Shown one piece after another: positions 25,608 to 34,104 of a DNA stretch of 64,000 nt; the first letter of the stretch is position 1; each line of letters begins with the position of its first letter. Location of the stretch: NCBI GenBank assembly GCA_964389305.1, contig CAYMEK010000018.1:1-64000 (forward strand), read 5' to 3'. Source of the stretch: CAYMEK01 sp964389305. Lineage in GTDB: Bacteria > Spirochaetota > Spirochaetia > SZUA-6 > DRHE01. The position numbers and the translations under genes are program-made. The notes under the pieces were generated by a model, which was given only the letters and a program-made list of their open reading frames with translations, had not been told where the DNA came from and did not search any database.

Positions 25608-27056
25608 ATGAGCACTGCGCTTAAAGATAAGACAAGAAAAATCGTCATCAGCCCGGTGACGCGGGTGGAGGGGCACGGTAAGGTCACCATCCGCCTGGAC
25701 GAGAAAGGCAAGGTCGATTACGCCCGTTTTCACATCGTGGAGTTCCGGGGCTTCGAGCGCTTTGCCCAGGGGCGCTTCTATTGGGAGATGCCGGTGTTGA
25801 TCCAGCGCCTGTGCGGGATCTGCCCGGTCAGTCATCACCTCTGCGCGGCCAAGGCTACCGACGTGATCGTCGGCGCAGACAAGATCCCGGTCACGGCGGA
25901 GAAGATGCGCCGGTTGATGCACTTCGGCCAGACCCTTCAGTCCCACGCCCTGCACTTCTTCCACCTCTGTTCACCGGATTTTCTCTTCGGTTTCGATGCC
26001 GATCCGGCCGTTCGAAACGTGATCGGGGTGGCCCAGAAGCACCCCGACCTGGCCAAGATGGCCATACTGATGCGCAAATACGGACAGGAGGTGATCAAGG
26101 CCACGGCCGGCAAGAAGATCCACGGTACCGGGGCCATTCCGGGAGGGATCAATAAGAACCTGTCGATCGAGGAGCGGGACTTCTTGAGAAAGGACGTCGA
26201 CCAGATAGTCCAGTGGTCTGTTGATGGATTGAACCTGTTCAAGAAGATCTTCCACGACGATGCCAAGTACCTGTCCGGCTTCGCCGCCTTCGACTCCAAT
26301 CACCTCAGTCTGGTGAGGGCCGACGGCTGCCTGGACATCTACGACGGGCTTTTGAGGGCCAAGGCGGCGGACGGCAAGATCATCTTCGACGGTGTGGCGC
26401 CCAAGGATTACCTGGAGTACATCCGTGAAGAGGTGAGGCCCTGGAGTTATATGAAGTTCCCCTTCATAAAGAGCCTGGGTATGGAGAAGGGCTGGTACCG
26501 AGTGGGACCTTTGGCCCGGATCAACAACTGCGATTTTATCGACAGCCCGCTGGCCGAGAAGGAGCGGCAGGAATTCATGGGCTTGAGCGGAGGCAAGCCG
26601 AACAACTCCAGCCTGGCTTACCACTGGGCCCGTTTGATCGAGACGCTGTATTGCGCCGAGAAGATCAAGGAGATGCTCGACGACAAGGATCTTCAGGGCA
26701 GCGACCTGGTGACCGAAGGCCGTCATCGCAGCGAGGGCATCGCCATTCTCGAAGCGCCGCGGGGAACGCTGTTCCATCACTACCGGGTGAACGACACCGA
26801 TCAGATCGTCATGGCCAACCTGATCGTGTCTACTACGAACAACAACGAGCCGATGAACCAGGCCGTACAGTGGGTGGCCAGGAACGAGCTGGAAGGAAAG
26901 GAGATCACGGAGGGGCTGCTCAATCACGTGGAGGTGGCCATCCGGGCCTACGATCCCTGCCTGAGCTGCGCGACCCATGCGGTGGGCCGGATGCCCCTGG
27001 CCGTACGCCTCGAAGGTCCCGATGGGATCGTGATCGACGAACGGGTAAAGGACTAG
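25608..27056 (+). CDS. hoxH: [NiFe] hydrogenase large subunit HoxH
   Basis: The 482-residue catalytic subunit binds the NiFe(CN)2CO centre. The N-terminal motif RLCGICPVSHH gives Cys69 and Cys72, and the C-terminal DPCLSCATHAVGRMPL gives Cys451 and Cys454. By analogy with other HoxH proteins, a maturation protease should cut just after His457, removing the VGRMPL tail of about 25 residues (or AVGRMPL). The protease gene follows directly. GGGAG precedes the ATG. Together with HoxFUY this makes a cytoplasmic bidirectional hydrogenase that either oxidises H2 or disposes of NAD(P)H as H2. No hyp maturation genes are in the window. Confidence 0.96.
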   Translation: MSTALKDKTRKIVISPVTRVEGHGKVTIRLDEKGKVDYARFHIVEFRGFERFAQGRFYWEMPVLIQRLCGICPVSHHLCAAKATDVIVGADKIPVTAEKMRRLMHFGQTLQSHALHFFHLCSPDFLFGFDADPAVRNVIGVAQKHPDLAKMAILMRKYGQEVIKATAGKKIHGTGAIPGGINKNLSIEERDFLRKDVDQIVQWSVDGLNLFKKIFHDDAKYLSGFAAFDSNHLSLVRADGCLDIYDGLLRAKAADGKIIFDGVAPKDYLEYIREEVRPWSYMKFPFIKSLGMEKGWYRVGPLARINNCDFIDSPLAEKERQEFMGLSGGKPNNSSLAYHWARLIETLYCAEKIKEMLDDKDLQGSDLVTEGRHRSEGIAILEAPRGTLFHHYRVNDTDQIVMANLIVSTTNNNEPMNQAVQWVARNELEGKEITEGLLNHVEVAIRAYDPCLSCATHAVGRMPLAVRLEGPDGIVIDERVKD

Positions 27057-27117
27057 ACGAACGGAAAGCGGTCGCGGTGCGGGGGAGGCCGGGACAGGCG
27101 GGCAGCAGCCGCAGGTC

Positions 27118-27939
27118 CTGGTTCTGGGCTATGGCAACCCCGGACGCCGGGATGACGGCCTTGGGCCTGCCGTGGTCACCGAGCTGGAGAAGCTCGAATT
27201 AGCCGGGTTGGCCTTGGATGCAGACTATCAGCTCGCAATCGAGCATGCGGCCGACCTGGCTCAGGCAGACCGGGTGGTATTCGTAGACGCGGCGTTGAAA
27301 GGGCCCGAACCCTTCCAGGTAAGGCGGCTGGAGCCCGCGGCGGCCGTCGAGTTCACGACCCACGAGGTCAGGCCGGAAGCTGTACTGGCCATCTGCGAGC
27401 AAACCTACGGGCGCAAACCCGAGGCGGTGCTGATAGGCATACGAGGCTACTCCTTCGAGTTCGGCGAGGAGCTCACGGAGAAGGCCCGGGAGAACAAGAG
27501 CAAGGCTTTAGAGCTACTATTACTACTTATCGATCAGTGGAGAGGGAAAATTATGGCAGGTGAAACCGGAAAAACGGTCCTCATCATCGACGACGACCCG
27601 GATATCCGGGCGGCTACGCGCATCGTTCTGGAGTCGGCCGGCTTCGTCGTGGGGGAAGCTTCTACGGGAGAGGAGGGTCTGAAAACGGCCCGAAAGATCA
27701 ACCCGGATGTGATCCTCCTGGACCTGATGATGGAAACAGTGGATGCCGGGAGCAAGGTCTCGACCCAGCTCAAGGAGGCCGGGTTTACCGCCCCCATTTT
27801 CCTGCTTAGTTCCGTGGGGGATGCGGTGCGGTATAATATCGATGCAAAAGAGCTCGGACTGGCCGGTATCTTTCAGAAGCCCATCGACCACAAGACGCTC
27901 CTGTCTACCTTGAGGGCGGAGCTGGGGATCAAGGATTAA
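27118..27939 (+). CDS. Hydrogenase maturation protease fused to response-regulator receiver
   Basis: One uninterrupted frame. The first 140 residues are a HyaD/HoxW-type protease: VLVLGYGNPGRRDDGLG, with the family Asp/Glu nickel ligands and a VVFVDAALKG strand, then IGIRGYSFEFGEELT. From about residue 146 it is a CheY-like receiver: TVLIIDDDPDIR, phospho-Asp in DVILLDLMM, and the conserved Lys in IFQKPIDHK. It should cut the HoxH tail. The 5' end is unclear: the frame opens at 27049 but has no ATG, GTG or TTG before VLGYGNP, so I give the CTG at 27118. One missing G in the five-G run at 27081-27085 would link it to a GTG at 27077. A separate receiver could also start at 27553. Confidence 0.75.
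   Translation: MVLGYGNPGRRDDGLGPAVVTELEKLELAGLALDADYQLAIEHAADLAQADRVVFVDAALKGPEPFQVRRLEPAAAVEFTTHEVRPEAVLAICEQTYGRKPEAVLIGIRGYSFEFGEELTEKARENKSKALELLLLLIDQWRGKIMAGETGKTVLIIDDDPDIRAATRIVLESAGFVVGEASTGEEGLKTARKINPDVILLDLMMETVDAGSKVSTQLKEAGFTAPIFLLSSVGDAVRYNIDAKELGLAGIFQKPIDHKTLLSTLRAELGIKD
27540..27555 (+). promoter_or_regulatory. Internal ribosome site and ATG for the receiver part
   Basis: GAGAGGG lies six bases before an in-frame ATG at 27553, exactly where the receiver domain begins (MAGETGKTVLIIDDD). This would allow a stand-alone response regulator as well as, or instead of, the fusion protein. Confidence 0.55.
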
Positions 27940-28127
27940 CGGCGGGTCTGATAGAGCAGCGCTGCCCCGGGTGCTCAAAGCCGCAACGGCAACAGCCTGT
28001 TTCTTTCTGGTTGCCGCGGGCCGCTGGGTCTGTCTTTCCCGGTCCGGCGCAGTTGAACCGGCAAACGTCCTGCTCGTCTCTCTGAGCTGCGGCCTGCCGG
28101 CGGCGGGCATCGCCGTTACAGCGCCCT

Positions 28128-28538
28128 CTAGTCGAGCTTGGACAGGAGCCGCTCCTCGATTTCTTTGATCCGCCTGTTGATCAGGTTGATCTGGAACTCG
28201 ATAGAATTGAGGACCCAGAACTGAAAGTGATCGACCTTGCTCTGGCGGTAGATCATCCAGATTATCTTTAGAGAGACGAGCAGCAGAGCCAGCTCCATGG
28301 AGAGAAAGCGGGGCAGGGCCGGAACGGCGAACCCGAAAATCTCCCGCAGCACGTCGAAAACGAACAAGCCTACTACCACCACCAGAAAAGCGACATTGAT
28401 CAGGCGATCCTGGCGCTTGGACGTGCTCCCGCCGATCTGGCCGATGACCCTGCGTATTCGTTCCTTCTCTGTCTTGTAGTGCTCCAACTCCTGGCGTAAG
28501 ATCTCAGCTTCGTCCATGGCCTTCAGGGTAGACTTCAT
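28128..28538 (-). CDS. Small two-helix membrane protein with coiled coils
   Basis: A 136-residue protein: a charged N-terminal helix (LRQELEHYKTEKERIRRVIGQI), two membrane segments (LINVAFLVVVVGLFVFDVL and MELALLLVSLKIIWMIY), and a C-terminal amphipathic helix (QINLINRRIKEIEERLL). Both ends should face the cytoplasm. I recognise no named family. The 188 bases between it and the hydrogenase operon hold nothing convincing; a weak hydrophobic frame there overlaps this gene's end and has no ribosome site. The start could also be the ATG at 28517. Confidence 0.75.
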   Translation of the reverse strand: MKSTLKAMDEAEILRQELEHYKTEKERIRRVIGQIGGSTSKRQDRLINVAFLVVVVGLFVFDVLREIFGFAVPALPRFLSMELALLLVSLKIIWMIYRQSKVDHFQFWVLNSIEFQINLINRRIKEIEERLLSKLD

Positions 28539-28659
28539 TCTGCCCTGGCGTCAAGGTTGAGGATTCGCGGCCGAAGCCGGGCAGATGCATTCAGAGGCCC
28601 GGAATTGACTTGATTCGAAGGCTCAAATTCTGTTTATTCTCTGTAACGGAGGCTTAGGA

Positions 28660-31581
28660 ATGCTGGCGAAAATCCGAGTGAAACTTCAACGTCTGCTCGG
28701 GCTGCTCCCGGCGGGCTTTTTCATAGTTGTTCTGGCTGCGCTTCTGAGCGTTTGCGGCTGCGCCGGCCAGGCTGCCGCCGCCGCCGAGCCTGCGCCGGTT
28801 CGGGACCTGGCGGCCGTGACCGCGGAGGTGCCGCCCGATCTGGCGCCAGGGGCGGTTCTTCCGGTCGATCCCGAAGTGCGGCTGGGAAGGCTGGACAACG
28901 GATTGACCTACTACGTACGGGCCAACCGCAAGCCGGAAAATCGGGCCGAGCTGAGGCTGGTGGTAAACGCCGGCAGTATTCTGGAGGACGAGGACCAGCT
29001 CGGACTGGCCCACTTTGTCGAGCACATGGCCTTCAACGGCACCGAGCATTTCGAGAAGCAGGAAATCGTGGACTACCTGGAATCGATCGGCATGCCTTTC
29101 GGGCCGGAGGTGAACGCCTACACGACCTACGATGAAACCGTGTACCTGCTGCAGGTCCCCACCGAGGACCCCGAGGTCATGGAAACGGCCGTACAGATCC
29201 TGGAGGACTGGGCCCACCTGATCAGCTTCGATCCCGAGGAGGTGAACAAGGAGCGGCCGGTGATCGTAGAGGAGTGGAGGCTGGGCCGGGGAGCCGAAGC
29301 GCGCCTGAGGGACCGGCAGCACCCGGTGCTGTTCAAGGATTCCCGCTATGCCGAAAGGCGGCCGATAGGGGAGATGAGAATCGTCGAGAACGCCGGCCTC
29401 CTGTCCCTGCGCCGCTTCTACCGCGACTGGTACCGTCCCGATCTGATGGCCGTGATCGCGGTGGGTGATTTTGACGCCGGGTGGATGGAAGAGCTGCTGC
29501 GGCGGAGCTTCGGCAGGCTTCAGGCGCCCGAATCTCCACGGGAACGGAGCGTGTACCCGGTGCCGGCCCAGACGAAGACCCTGTACGCCCCGGCAACGGA
29601 CCCGGAAGCCACTTCGACCAGGGTAAGCCTGTACGTGAAGAGCGAGCCGCAAGTGCTGGAAACGGTGGCGGATTACCGCCGCGAGCTGGTGCAGTTCATG
29701 TACAACGGGATGCTGAACGAACGCTTGCAGGAGCTGGCCAGGAAGGCCGACGCTTCCTTCGTGACGGCTGGCTCGCTTACCCGCAGGCTCATCCGTCCCC
29801 TGGAGGCGTACATACTTGCCGCCCGGGTGCGGGAGGCGCGCATCGTCGAATCCCTGGAGGTACTGCTGACCGAAACCGAACGGGTCAGGCGCTACGGCTT
29901 CACCGCCTCGGAGCTCGCTCGAGTAAAGGAGAGCGTCCTGACCTGGATCGAGCGGATATACCGGGAGCGGGACAACCTCGAATCCGAGGAGCTGGCCGGC
30001 GGCTTCACCTCCCATTTCCTGGAACAGGAGCCGATACCGTCGGTGGAGTACGAATACCGGCTGATCCGGGAGTACCTGCCTCGCATCACCCTGGAGGAAG
30101 TCAATGCCCTGGCGCAGGAGATTCTCGGCCAAGACAACCGGGTAGTGCTGGTGAGCGCCCCGGAGAGCGAGGCCGCCGCCGTCCCCGAGCGGGCCGAAGT
30201 CCTGGCTCTGTTCGATGAGGTAGCCTCCAGGGAGCTCAGTCCCTATGAAGACACGGTGCTCGAGGGCCCGCTGTTTACCGCCGCCCTCGACCGGGCCGAA
30301 CTGGACAGCGAAACCGAGATCGCCGAGCTTGGCCTGCACGAGCTGAAACTCTCGAACGGAGTCCGGGTGGTGCTCAAGCCCACCGACTTCAAGAAGGAGC
30401 AGATCCTGTTCGCCGCCTTCAGTCCCGGCGGCCATTCCCGCGTGTCCGAGGAGCAGTACGTGGCCGCCGTGACCGCCTGTCCCATCGTAACCGAGAGCGG
30501 AGTCGATGGCTTCGACTCTATCCAGCTGCAGAAGATGCTGGCCGGAAAAACCGTTTCGGTAGATCCCTGGATCGGCGAGCTGTACGAAGGAATGCGGGGC
30601 AGCGCGCGTCCCGAGGACCTGGAGACGCTGTTTCAACTTATCTACCTGTACTTCACCGAACCCCGGCGGGACCTGGAGGGCTATCAGGCCTACAAGCAGC
30701 GCCTCCAGACCATGGTGGCGAACCGGGCCTCCTCCCCCGAAGCCGTTTTCTGGGACACGGTGCAGACGGCTGTCTCCGGGGGGCATTTTCGGAGACGCCC
30801 CTGGACCCCAGCAGTGCTGGAGGAAATGGACCTGGATGTCTCACTGGCGGTATACCGGGAGCGCTTCGCCGATGCCGGGGATTTCACCTTCGTTTTTACG
30901 GGTACCTTCACTCTGCAGCAGATACGCCCGCTCGCCGTCGCCTACCTGGGCTCCCTGCCCGCTAGCGGCCGGTTGGAATCATGGCGTGACTTAGGCATCG
31001 ATCCGCCTCGGGGAATCGTGGAGCGGGAAGTGCGCAAAGGGATCGAGAACCGCAGCCGGGTCGAGATCGTGTTCAGCGGCGGTACGGAGTGGTCGCTTGA
31101 AAGACGGCTCGAGCTGGAAGCCCTGAAGCAGGTTCTGGGCATCGCGCTGAGGGAAAACGTCCGGGAGGAAGCGGGAGGCTCCTATGACATCGGGGTGGCT
31201 GCCGAGCTGAACCGCTATCCGGACGAGGAATATTTCGTCTATGTGGGCTTCGGCTGCGCTCCCGAGCAGGTGGAGTCCCTTACCGCGCTGGTGTTCGAGC
31301 AGGTGGCCGACCTGCGCAGGCGGGGACCGCCCGGAGAGGACGTGGCCAAGGTCAGGGAGATCCTGCGGCGTGAGCACGAGCAGAACCTCCGGGAGAACGA
31401 GTACTGGCTGGGGGTGCTGCAGCTCGCCTACCTCAACGATCTCGATCCCCGGGTCCTTTTGGACTTCGACCGGAGGCTTCAGAACGTCACGACCGACCGC
31501 CTGCGCAGCCTGGCCGTGGAGACCCTCCGGCCGGACAGCTACCTGCGGGTGGTGCTCTATCCCGAGGATTATTCCGGCTAG
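28660..31581 (+). CDS. M16 zinc peptidase, PqqL-like, probable lipoprotein
   Basis: A 973-residue double-half insulinase. The inverted zinc motif is HFVEH (His118, Glu121, His122), with the distal Glu in VNKERPVIVEEWRLG. The first half holds the active site and the C-terminal half repeats the fold without it, as usual. The N-terminus has a hydrophobic segment ending LLSVCGCAG, so lipid anchoring at the periplasmic face is likely. An excellent GGAGG precedes the ATG. M16 members of this type degrade peptides in the periplasm. The RlmI-like gene follows after 15 bases, probably cotranscribed. The 121 bases upstream contain TTGACT at 28605 but no good -10. Confidence 0.93.
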   Translation: MLAKIRVKLQRLLGLLPAGFFIVVLAALLSVCGCAGQAAAAAEPAPVRDLAAVTAEVPPDLAPGAVLPVDPEVRLGRLDNGLTYYVRANRKPENRAELRLVVNAGSILEDEDQLGLAHFVEHMAFNGTEHFEKQEIVDYLESIGMPFGPEVNAYTTYDETVYLLQVPTEDPEVMETAVQILEDWAHLISFDPEEVNKERPVIVEEWRLGRGAEARLRDRQHPVLFKDSRYAERRPIGEMRIVENAGLLSLRRFYRDWYRPDLMAVIAVGDFDAGWMEELLRRSFGRLQAPESPRERSVYPVPAQTKTLYAPATDPEATSTRVSLYVKSEPQVLETVADYRRELVQFMYNGMLNERLQELARKADASFVTAGSLTRRLIRPLEAYILAARVREARIVESLEVLLTETERVRRYGFTASELARVKESVLTWIERIYRERDNLESEELAGGFTSHFLEQEPIPSVEYEYRLIREYLPRITLEEVNALAQEILGQDNRVVLVSAPESEAAAVPERAEVLALFDEVASRELSPYEDTVLEGPLFTAALDRAELDSETEIAELGLHELKLSNGVRVVLKPTDFKKEQILFAAFSPGGHSRVSEEQYVAAVTACPIVTESGVDGFDSIQLQKMLAGKTVSVDPWIGELYEGMRGSARPEDLETLFQLIYLYFTEPRRDLEGYQAYKQRLQTMVANRASSPEAVFWDTVQTAVSGGHFRRRPWTPAVLEEMDLDVSLAVYRERFADAGDFTFVFTGTFTLQQIRPLAVAYLGSLPASGRLESWRDLGIDPPRGIVEREVRKGIENRSRVEIVFSGGTEWSLERRLELEALKQVLGIALRENVREEAGGSYDIGVAAELNRYPDEEYFVYVGFGCAPEQVESLTALVFEQVADLRRRGPPGEDVAKVREILRREHEQNLRENEYWLGVLQLAYLNDLDPRVLLDFDRRLQNVTTDRLRSLAVETLRPDSYLRVVLYPEDYSG

Positions 31582-31596
31582 GCGCAAGAGAGACGC

Positions 31597-32760
31597 ATGG
31601 TTGTGCTAAAACCGGAGCGGGTGGAAGCGATCCGGGCCCGGCGCCATCCCTGGATCTACAGCGCAGCGGTATTGGAGGCCGGCGAGGAAGCGCAGAACGG
31701 CGAGCTGGTTCCGGTGGGCGGCCGCCGGGGAGAGATCTTGGGCTGGGGTTTCTACTCCTCCGGCAGCCTGATCGCCGTGAGGATGCTGAGCTTCGGCGGC
31801 GGGCCTCCGGAGGCGGACTGGTTGGAAAGGAGGCTGGCGGCGGCTTTGGAGCTGCGCCGCGGCTTGGATATTCAGGCCAGTGGATATCGGCTGGTCAACG
31901 CCGAAGGCGACCGGCTGCCCGGGCTGATCGTGGACGTGTACGACCGCACGGTGGTGGTGCGCCCGCTGATCCGCGGGGCGGAAAAGCTGCTCGATCGACT
32001 CCTATCCGCGCTGCTGGACCTGCTTCCCGGCTGCGCCGTGTACCTAAAGAGAGAGGAGCGGGCCAGCCGGATCGAAGGCCTGACCGTGAAAAACGGCTAT
32101 CTGGCCGGCAGCGGCGGGGGCAGGGAGGTCGTCGCGGAGCAGGGCACCCGCTTAGTCGTCGACATCGAGAGAGGCCAGAAAACAGGCTTTTATCTAGATC
32201 AGAGGGACAACAGACTGCTGGTCCGCCGGCTGGCGGCGGGGCGTTCCCTGCTCGACTTGTTCGCCTACACCGGCGCGTTCTCCCTGCAGGCCGCCGCCGG
32301 GGGGGCGGACAGGGTAGTAGCGGTGGAGAGCTCCCGGCCGGCCGGGGATGTCTTTCACGAGTCCCTGGCCTTGAACCCACTGCTCCCGCCGGAGCGCCTG
32401 AGCTGGATCGAGGAGGATGTCTTCGCCTTTCTCGAGCGCTGCGACCGCTTCGAGCTGATCGTAGTGGACCCGCCTCCCTTCGCCCGCAGGAAGTCGGAGC
32501 TCCCCGGAGCCCTGAGAGGATACACGCGTCTGAACCGGCTGGCCATGGACAGGGTCGAGTCCGGCGGTCTGCTGCTGAGTTTCTGCTGTTCGGGAGCGGT
32601 GTCGAGAAGCGACTTCCTCACGGTCCTGCGGGAGGCTTCCCGGCAGGCAGACAGGGAGGTTCAGCTTCTGCAAGAGCTGCATGCCGCGCCCGATCATCCG
32701 GTCGCTGCCGTCCATCCGGAGGGGGAGTACCTGCGAGGCTGGCTGCTGCGGCTCTCGTAG
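31597..32760 (+). CDS. RlmI-like class I SAM-dependent rRNA methyltransferase
   Basis: A 387-residue cytoplasmic enzyme: N-terminal PUA-like RNA-binding part (HPWIYSAAV, GWGFYSSGSLIAVRML), then a Rossmann methyltransferase (TGFYLDQRDNR, then LDLFAYTGAFSLQAAAGGADRVVAVE). The acidic DPPPFARRK motif lies in the catalytic loop. This pattern fits the RlmI/RlmK YwbD family that makes 5-methylcytosine in 23S rRNA; the exact base is not readable here. It follows the M16 gene with 15 bases between. GAGA before the ATG is a weak ribosome site. Confidence 0.9.
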   Translation: MVVLKPERVEAIRARRHPWIYSAAVLEAGEEAQNGELVPVGGRRGEILGWGFYSSGSLIAVRMLSFGGGPPEADWLERRLAAALELRRGLDIQASGYRLVNAEGDRLPGLIVDVYDRTVVVRPLIRGAEKLLDRLLSALLDLLPGCAVYLKREERASRIEGLTVKNGYLAGSGGGREVVAEQGTRLVVDIERGQKTGFYLDQRDNRLLVRRLAAGRSLLDLFAYTGAFSLQAAAGGADRVVAVESSRPAGDVFHESLALNPLLPPERLSWIEEDVFAFLERCDRFELIVVDPPPFARRKSELPGALRGYTRLNRLAMDRVESGGLLLSFCCSGAVSRSDFLTVLREASRQADREVQLLQELHAAPDHPVAAVHPEGEYLRGWLLRLS

Positions 32761-32882
32761 CCGGGCACCGTGCTGCAGAGCAGCCGGGCGGTGTGCCTGG
32801 AGCGGCCGGGAAGAGCCGGAGGCGTTGCCGGCCGCCGTTCAAGCTGCCACAGGCCAGGGTGCGGGTAATTCCAAAGGCGAAG

Positions 32883-32920
32883 AAAAAAAGGGCTGTTCCG
32901 GATTCCTATCCGGAACAGCC
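32883..32920 (-). terminator. Rho-independent terminator of hsp20
   Basis: On the minus strand a perfect 13-base-pair stem (32891-32903 with 32908-32920, loop of four) is followed by seven U. It lies just after the hsp20 stop. The remaining bases 32761-32882, between the methyltransferase gene and this stem, show nothing further. Confidence 0.92.
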
Positions 32921-32962
32921 TTCGCATGCTGTCGCTTGAACCAAGATCGTTCTTTAAGTCTC

Positions 32963-33385
32963 TTAGTTGCTCTTTACGTCGATCTTGCGAGGCTTGGCCT
33001 CGGGCTTCTTCGGGATGCTTACAACCAGCAACCCGTTCTTGAACTCGGCCCCGATCTTGTCGCGCTCGGAGTCACTCGGGAGCACGAAGGTCCGTGCGAA
33101 CTCCAGCTTCCGTCTCTCGCGAATCAGGTATCCGTCGCCCTTGTCTTCCTTTTTCTCGTCTTTCCTGGAGGAGAGGGTTAGAATGTTATCCTCCACCTTC
33201 AGCTCGATGTCCTGGTCGCTGAGTCCCGGCAGCTCTACCTCCATCCGATACCCGTCGTCCTGTTCCCGAACATCCACGGCGGGACAGTTCGTATTCCAGG
33301 CCGGAGTATCTTCGAAGAAGCTGTCCAGAAGCCCGTTCCAGTCGAACAGCCCGCTGGGTTTTGTGTATCGAACAAGTCCTCTCAT
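32963..33385 (-). CDS. Hsp20/alpha-crystallin small heat-shock protein
   Basis: A 140-residue ATP-independent chaperone. The alpha-crystallin domain spans about residues 35-130: YRMEVELPGLSDQDIELKVEDNILTL, then the long L5/6 loop with EKKEDKGDGY, and ERRKLEFARTFVLPSD. It ends GLLVVSIPKKPEAKPRKIDV with the IPK tail, close to the IxI motif. An ideal GAGGAGG precedes the ATG. Upstream bases 33386-33597 are AT-rich with a small inverted repeat. No CIRCE element is visible, so heat control would need another regulator. Confidence 0.95.
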   Translation of the reverse strand: MRGLVRYTKPSGLFDWNGLLDSFFEDTPAWNTNCPAVDVREQDDGYRMEVELPGLSDQDIELKVEDNILTLSSRKDEKKEDKGDGYLIRERRKLEFARTFVLPSDSERDKIGAEFKNGLLVVSIPKKPEAKPRKIDVKSN

Positions 33386-33417
33386 CGTGAACCTCCTCGT
33401 TCTATTGATGTCAATGA

Positions 33418-33432
33418 GAATATTGCATATTC
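33418..33432 (-). promoter_or_regulatory. Possible operator inverted repeat upstream of hsp20
   Basis: GAATAT and ATATTC are separated by TGC, 33 bases before the hsp20 ATG. It lies between the ribosome site and the AT-rich promoter region (33450-33485). The pattern is suggestive only. Confidence 0.35.
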
Positions 33433-33597
33433 CATGCCAAACTTAAGAATCTATTTAATTATATATAATATAAGTATTTAATTAAAACACCCCTGCTGCG
33501 GACAGAGCTGCGGTAATGCCCGAGCGAGTCATTTTAACACATTGGGTCATATATGCCGGCGAATCGAGTCAAAATGATACAAATAATCGCGGAAGAA

Positions 33598-34092
33598 CTA
33601 CGGGAACAGGGACTTGATGGCTTGAATCGCCTCTGAGGGGCTTTGCACCTCACGAACGAACAGGCCGCGGCCCCTGTTTTGTTCAGGGTCGAGCCGCCAG
33701 GACTGCAGGCCGATCACGGGAATCCCGGCGGCATTGGCCAGGGCGATCTCGGACAGGGTTCCGTAGGCCCCGGATACAGCCACCGCCGCCTGGCTGCTCT
33801 TGACCACCAGCACGTTGCGGGCCTCTCCCATTCCGGTAACCACGGAATAGCTCAGGTAAGGATTGGCTTCGGCCCTGGTGTTGCCGGGCAAGATACCGAG
33901 AGTTACGCCTCCCTTGGAGCGCGCGCCACGGCAGGCCTGTTCCATTACTCCGCCCAGGCCGCCGCAGACCAGGGTCCAGCCCTCCGCGGCGATCAGCCCG
34001 CCCAACTCGTAGGCCAGAGAAGCGGCCGCCCGATCGCAGCGGCCGGACCCGATCACCCCGACATACAATGCGCCTGCCGCCTCTCCAGGCAT
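33598..34092 (-). CDS. LOG-like family protein (TIGR00725 type)
   Basis: A 164-residue Rossmann-type protein. Markers: YVGVIGSGRC, CGGLGGVMEQACRGARSKGG, the loop PGNTRAEANPYL, GMGEARNVLVV and SGAYGTLSEIALA. The family is related to nucleotide-monophosphate phosphoribohydrolases (LOG, "lysine decarboxylase" misnomer), but this branch lacks the PGGxGT motif, having GAYGT. Its own activity is not established. It starts 12 bases after the LeuB-type gene and is probably cotranscribed with it. Confidence 0.85.
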   Translation of the reverse strand: MPGEAAGALYVGVIGSGRCDRAAASLAYELGGLIAAEGWTLVCGGLGGVMEQACRGARSKGGVTLGILPGNTRAEANPYLSYSVVTGMGEARNVLVVKSSQAAVAVSGAYGTLSEIALANAAGIPVIGLQSWRLDPEQNRGRGLFVREVQSPSEAIQAIKSLFP

Positions 34093-34104
34093 TGCGCACC
34101 TCCC

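Noticed and set aside
27971..28168. 65-residue hydrophobic frame after the hydrogenase operon
   Set aside because: No ribosome site, GTG start, and overlaps the end of the convergent membrane-protein gene.
28654..30786. 710-codon open frame antisense to the M16 peptidase gene
   Set aside because: Product is low-complexity His/Gly/Leu-rich and mirrors the codon pattern of the real gene.
33450..33490. AT-rich stretch as origin or phage attachment site
   Set aside because: No DnaA boxes, integrase or flanking repeats; more likely the hsp20 promoter region.
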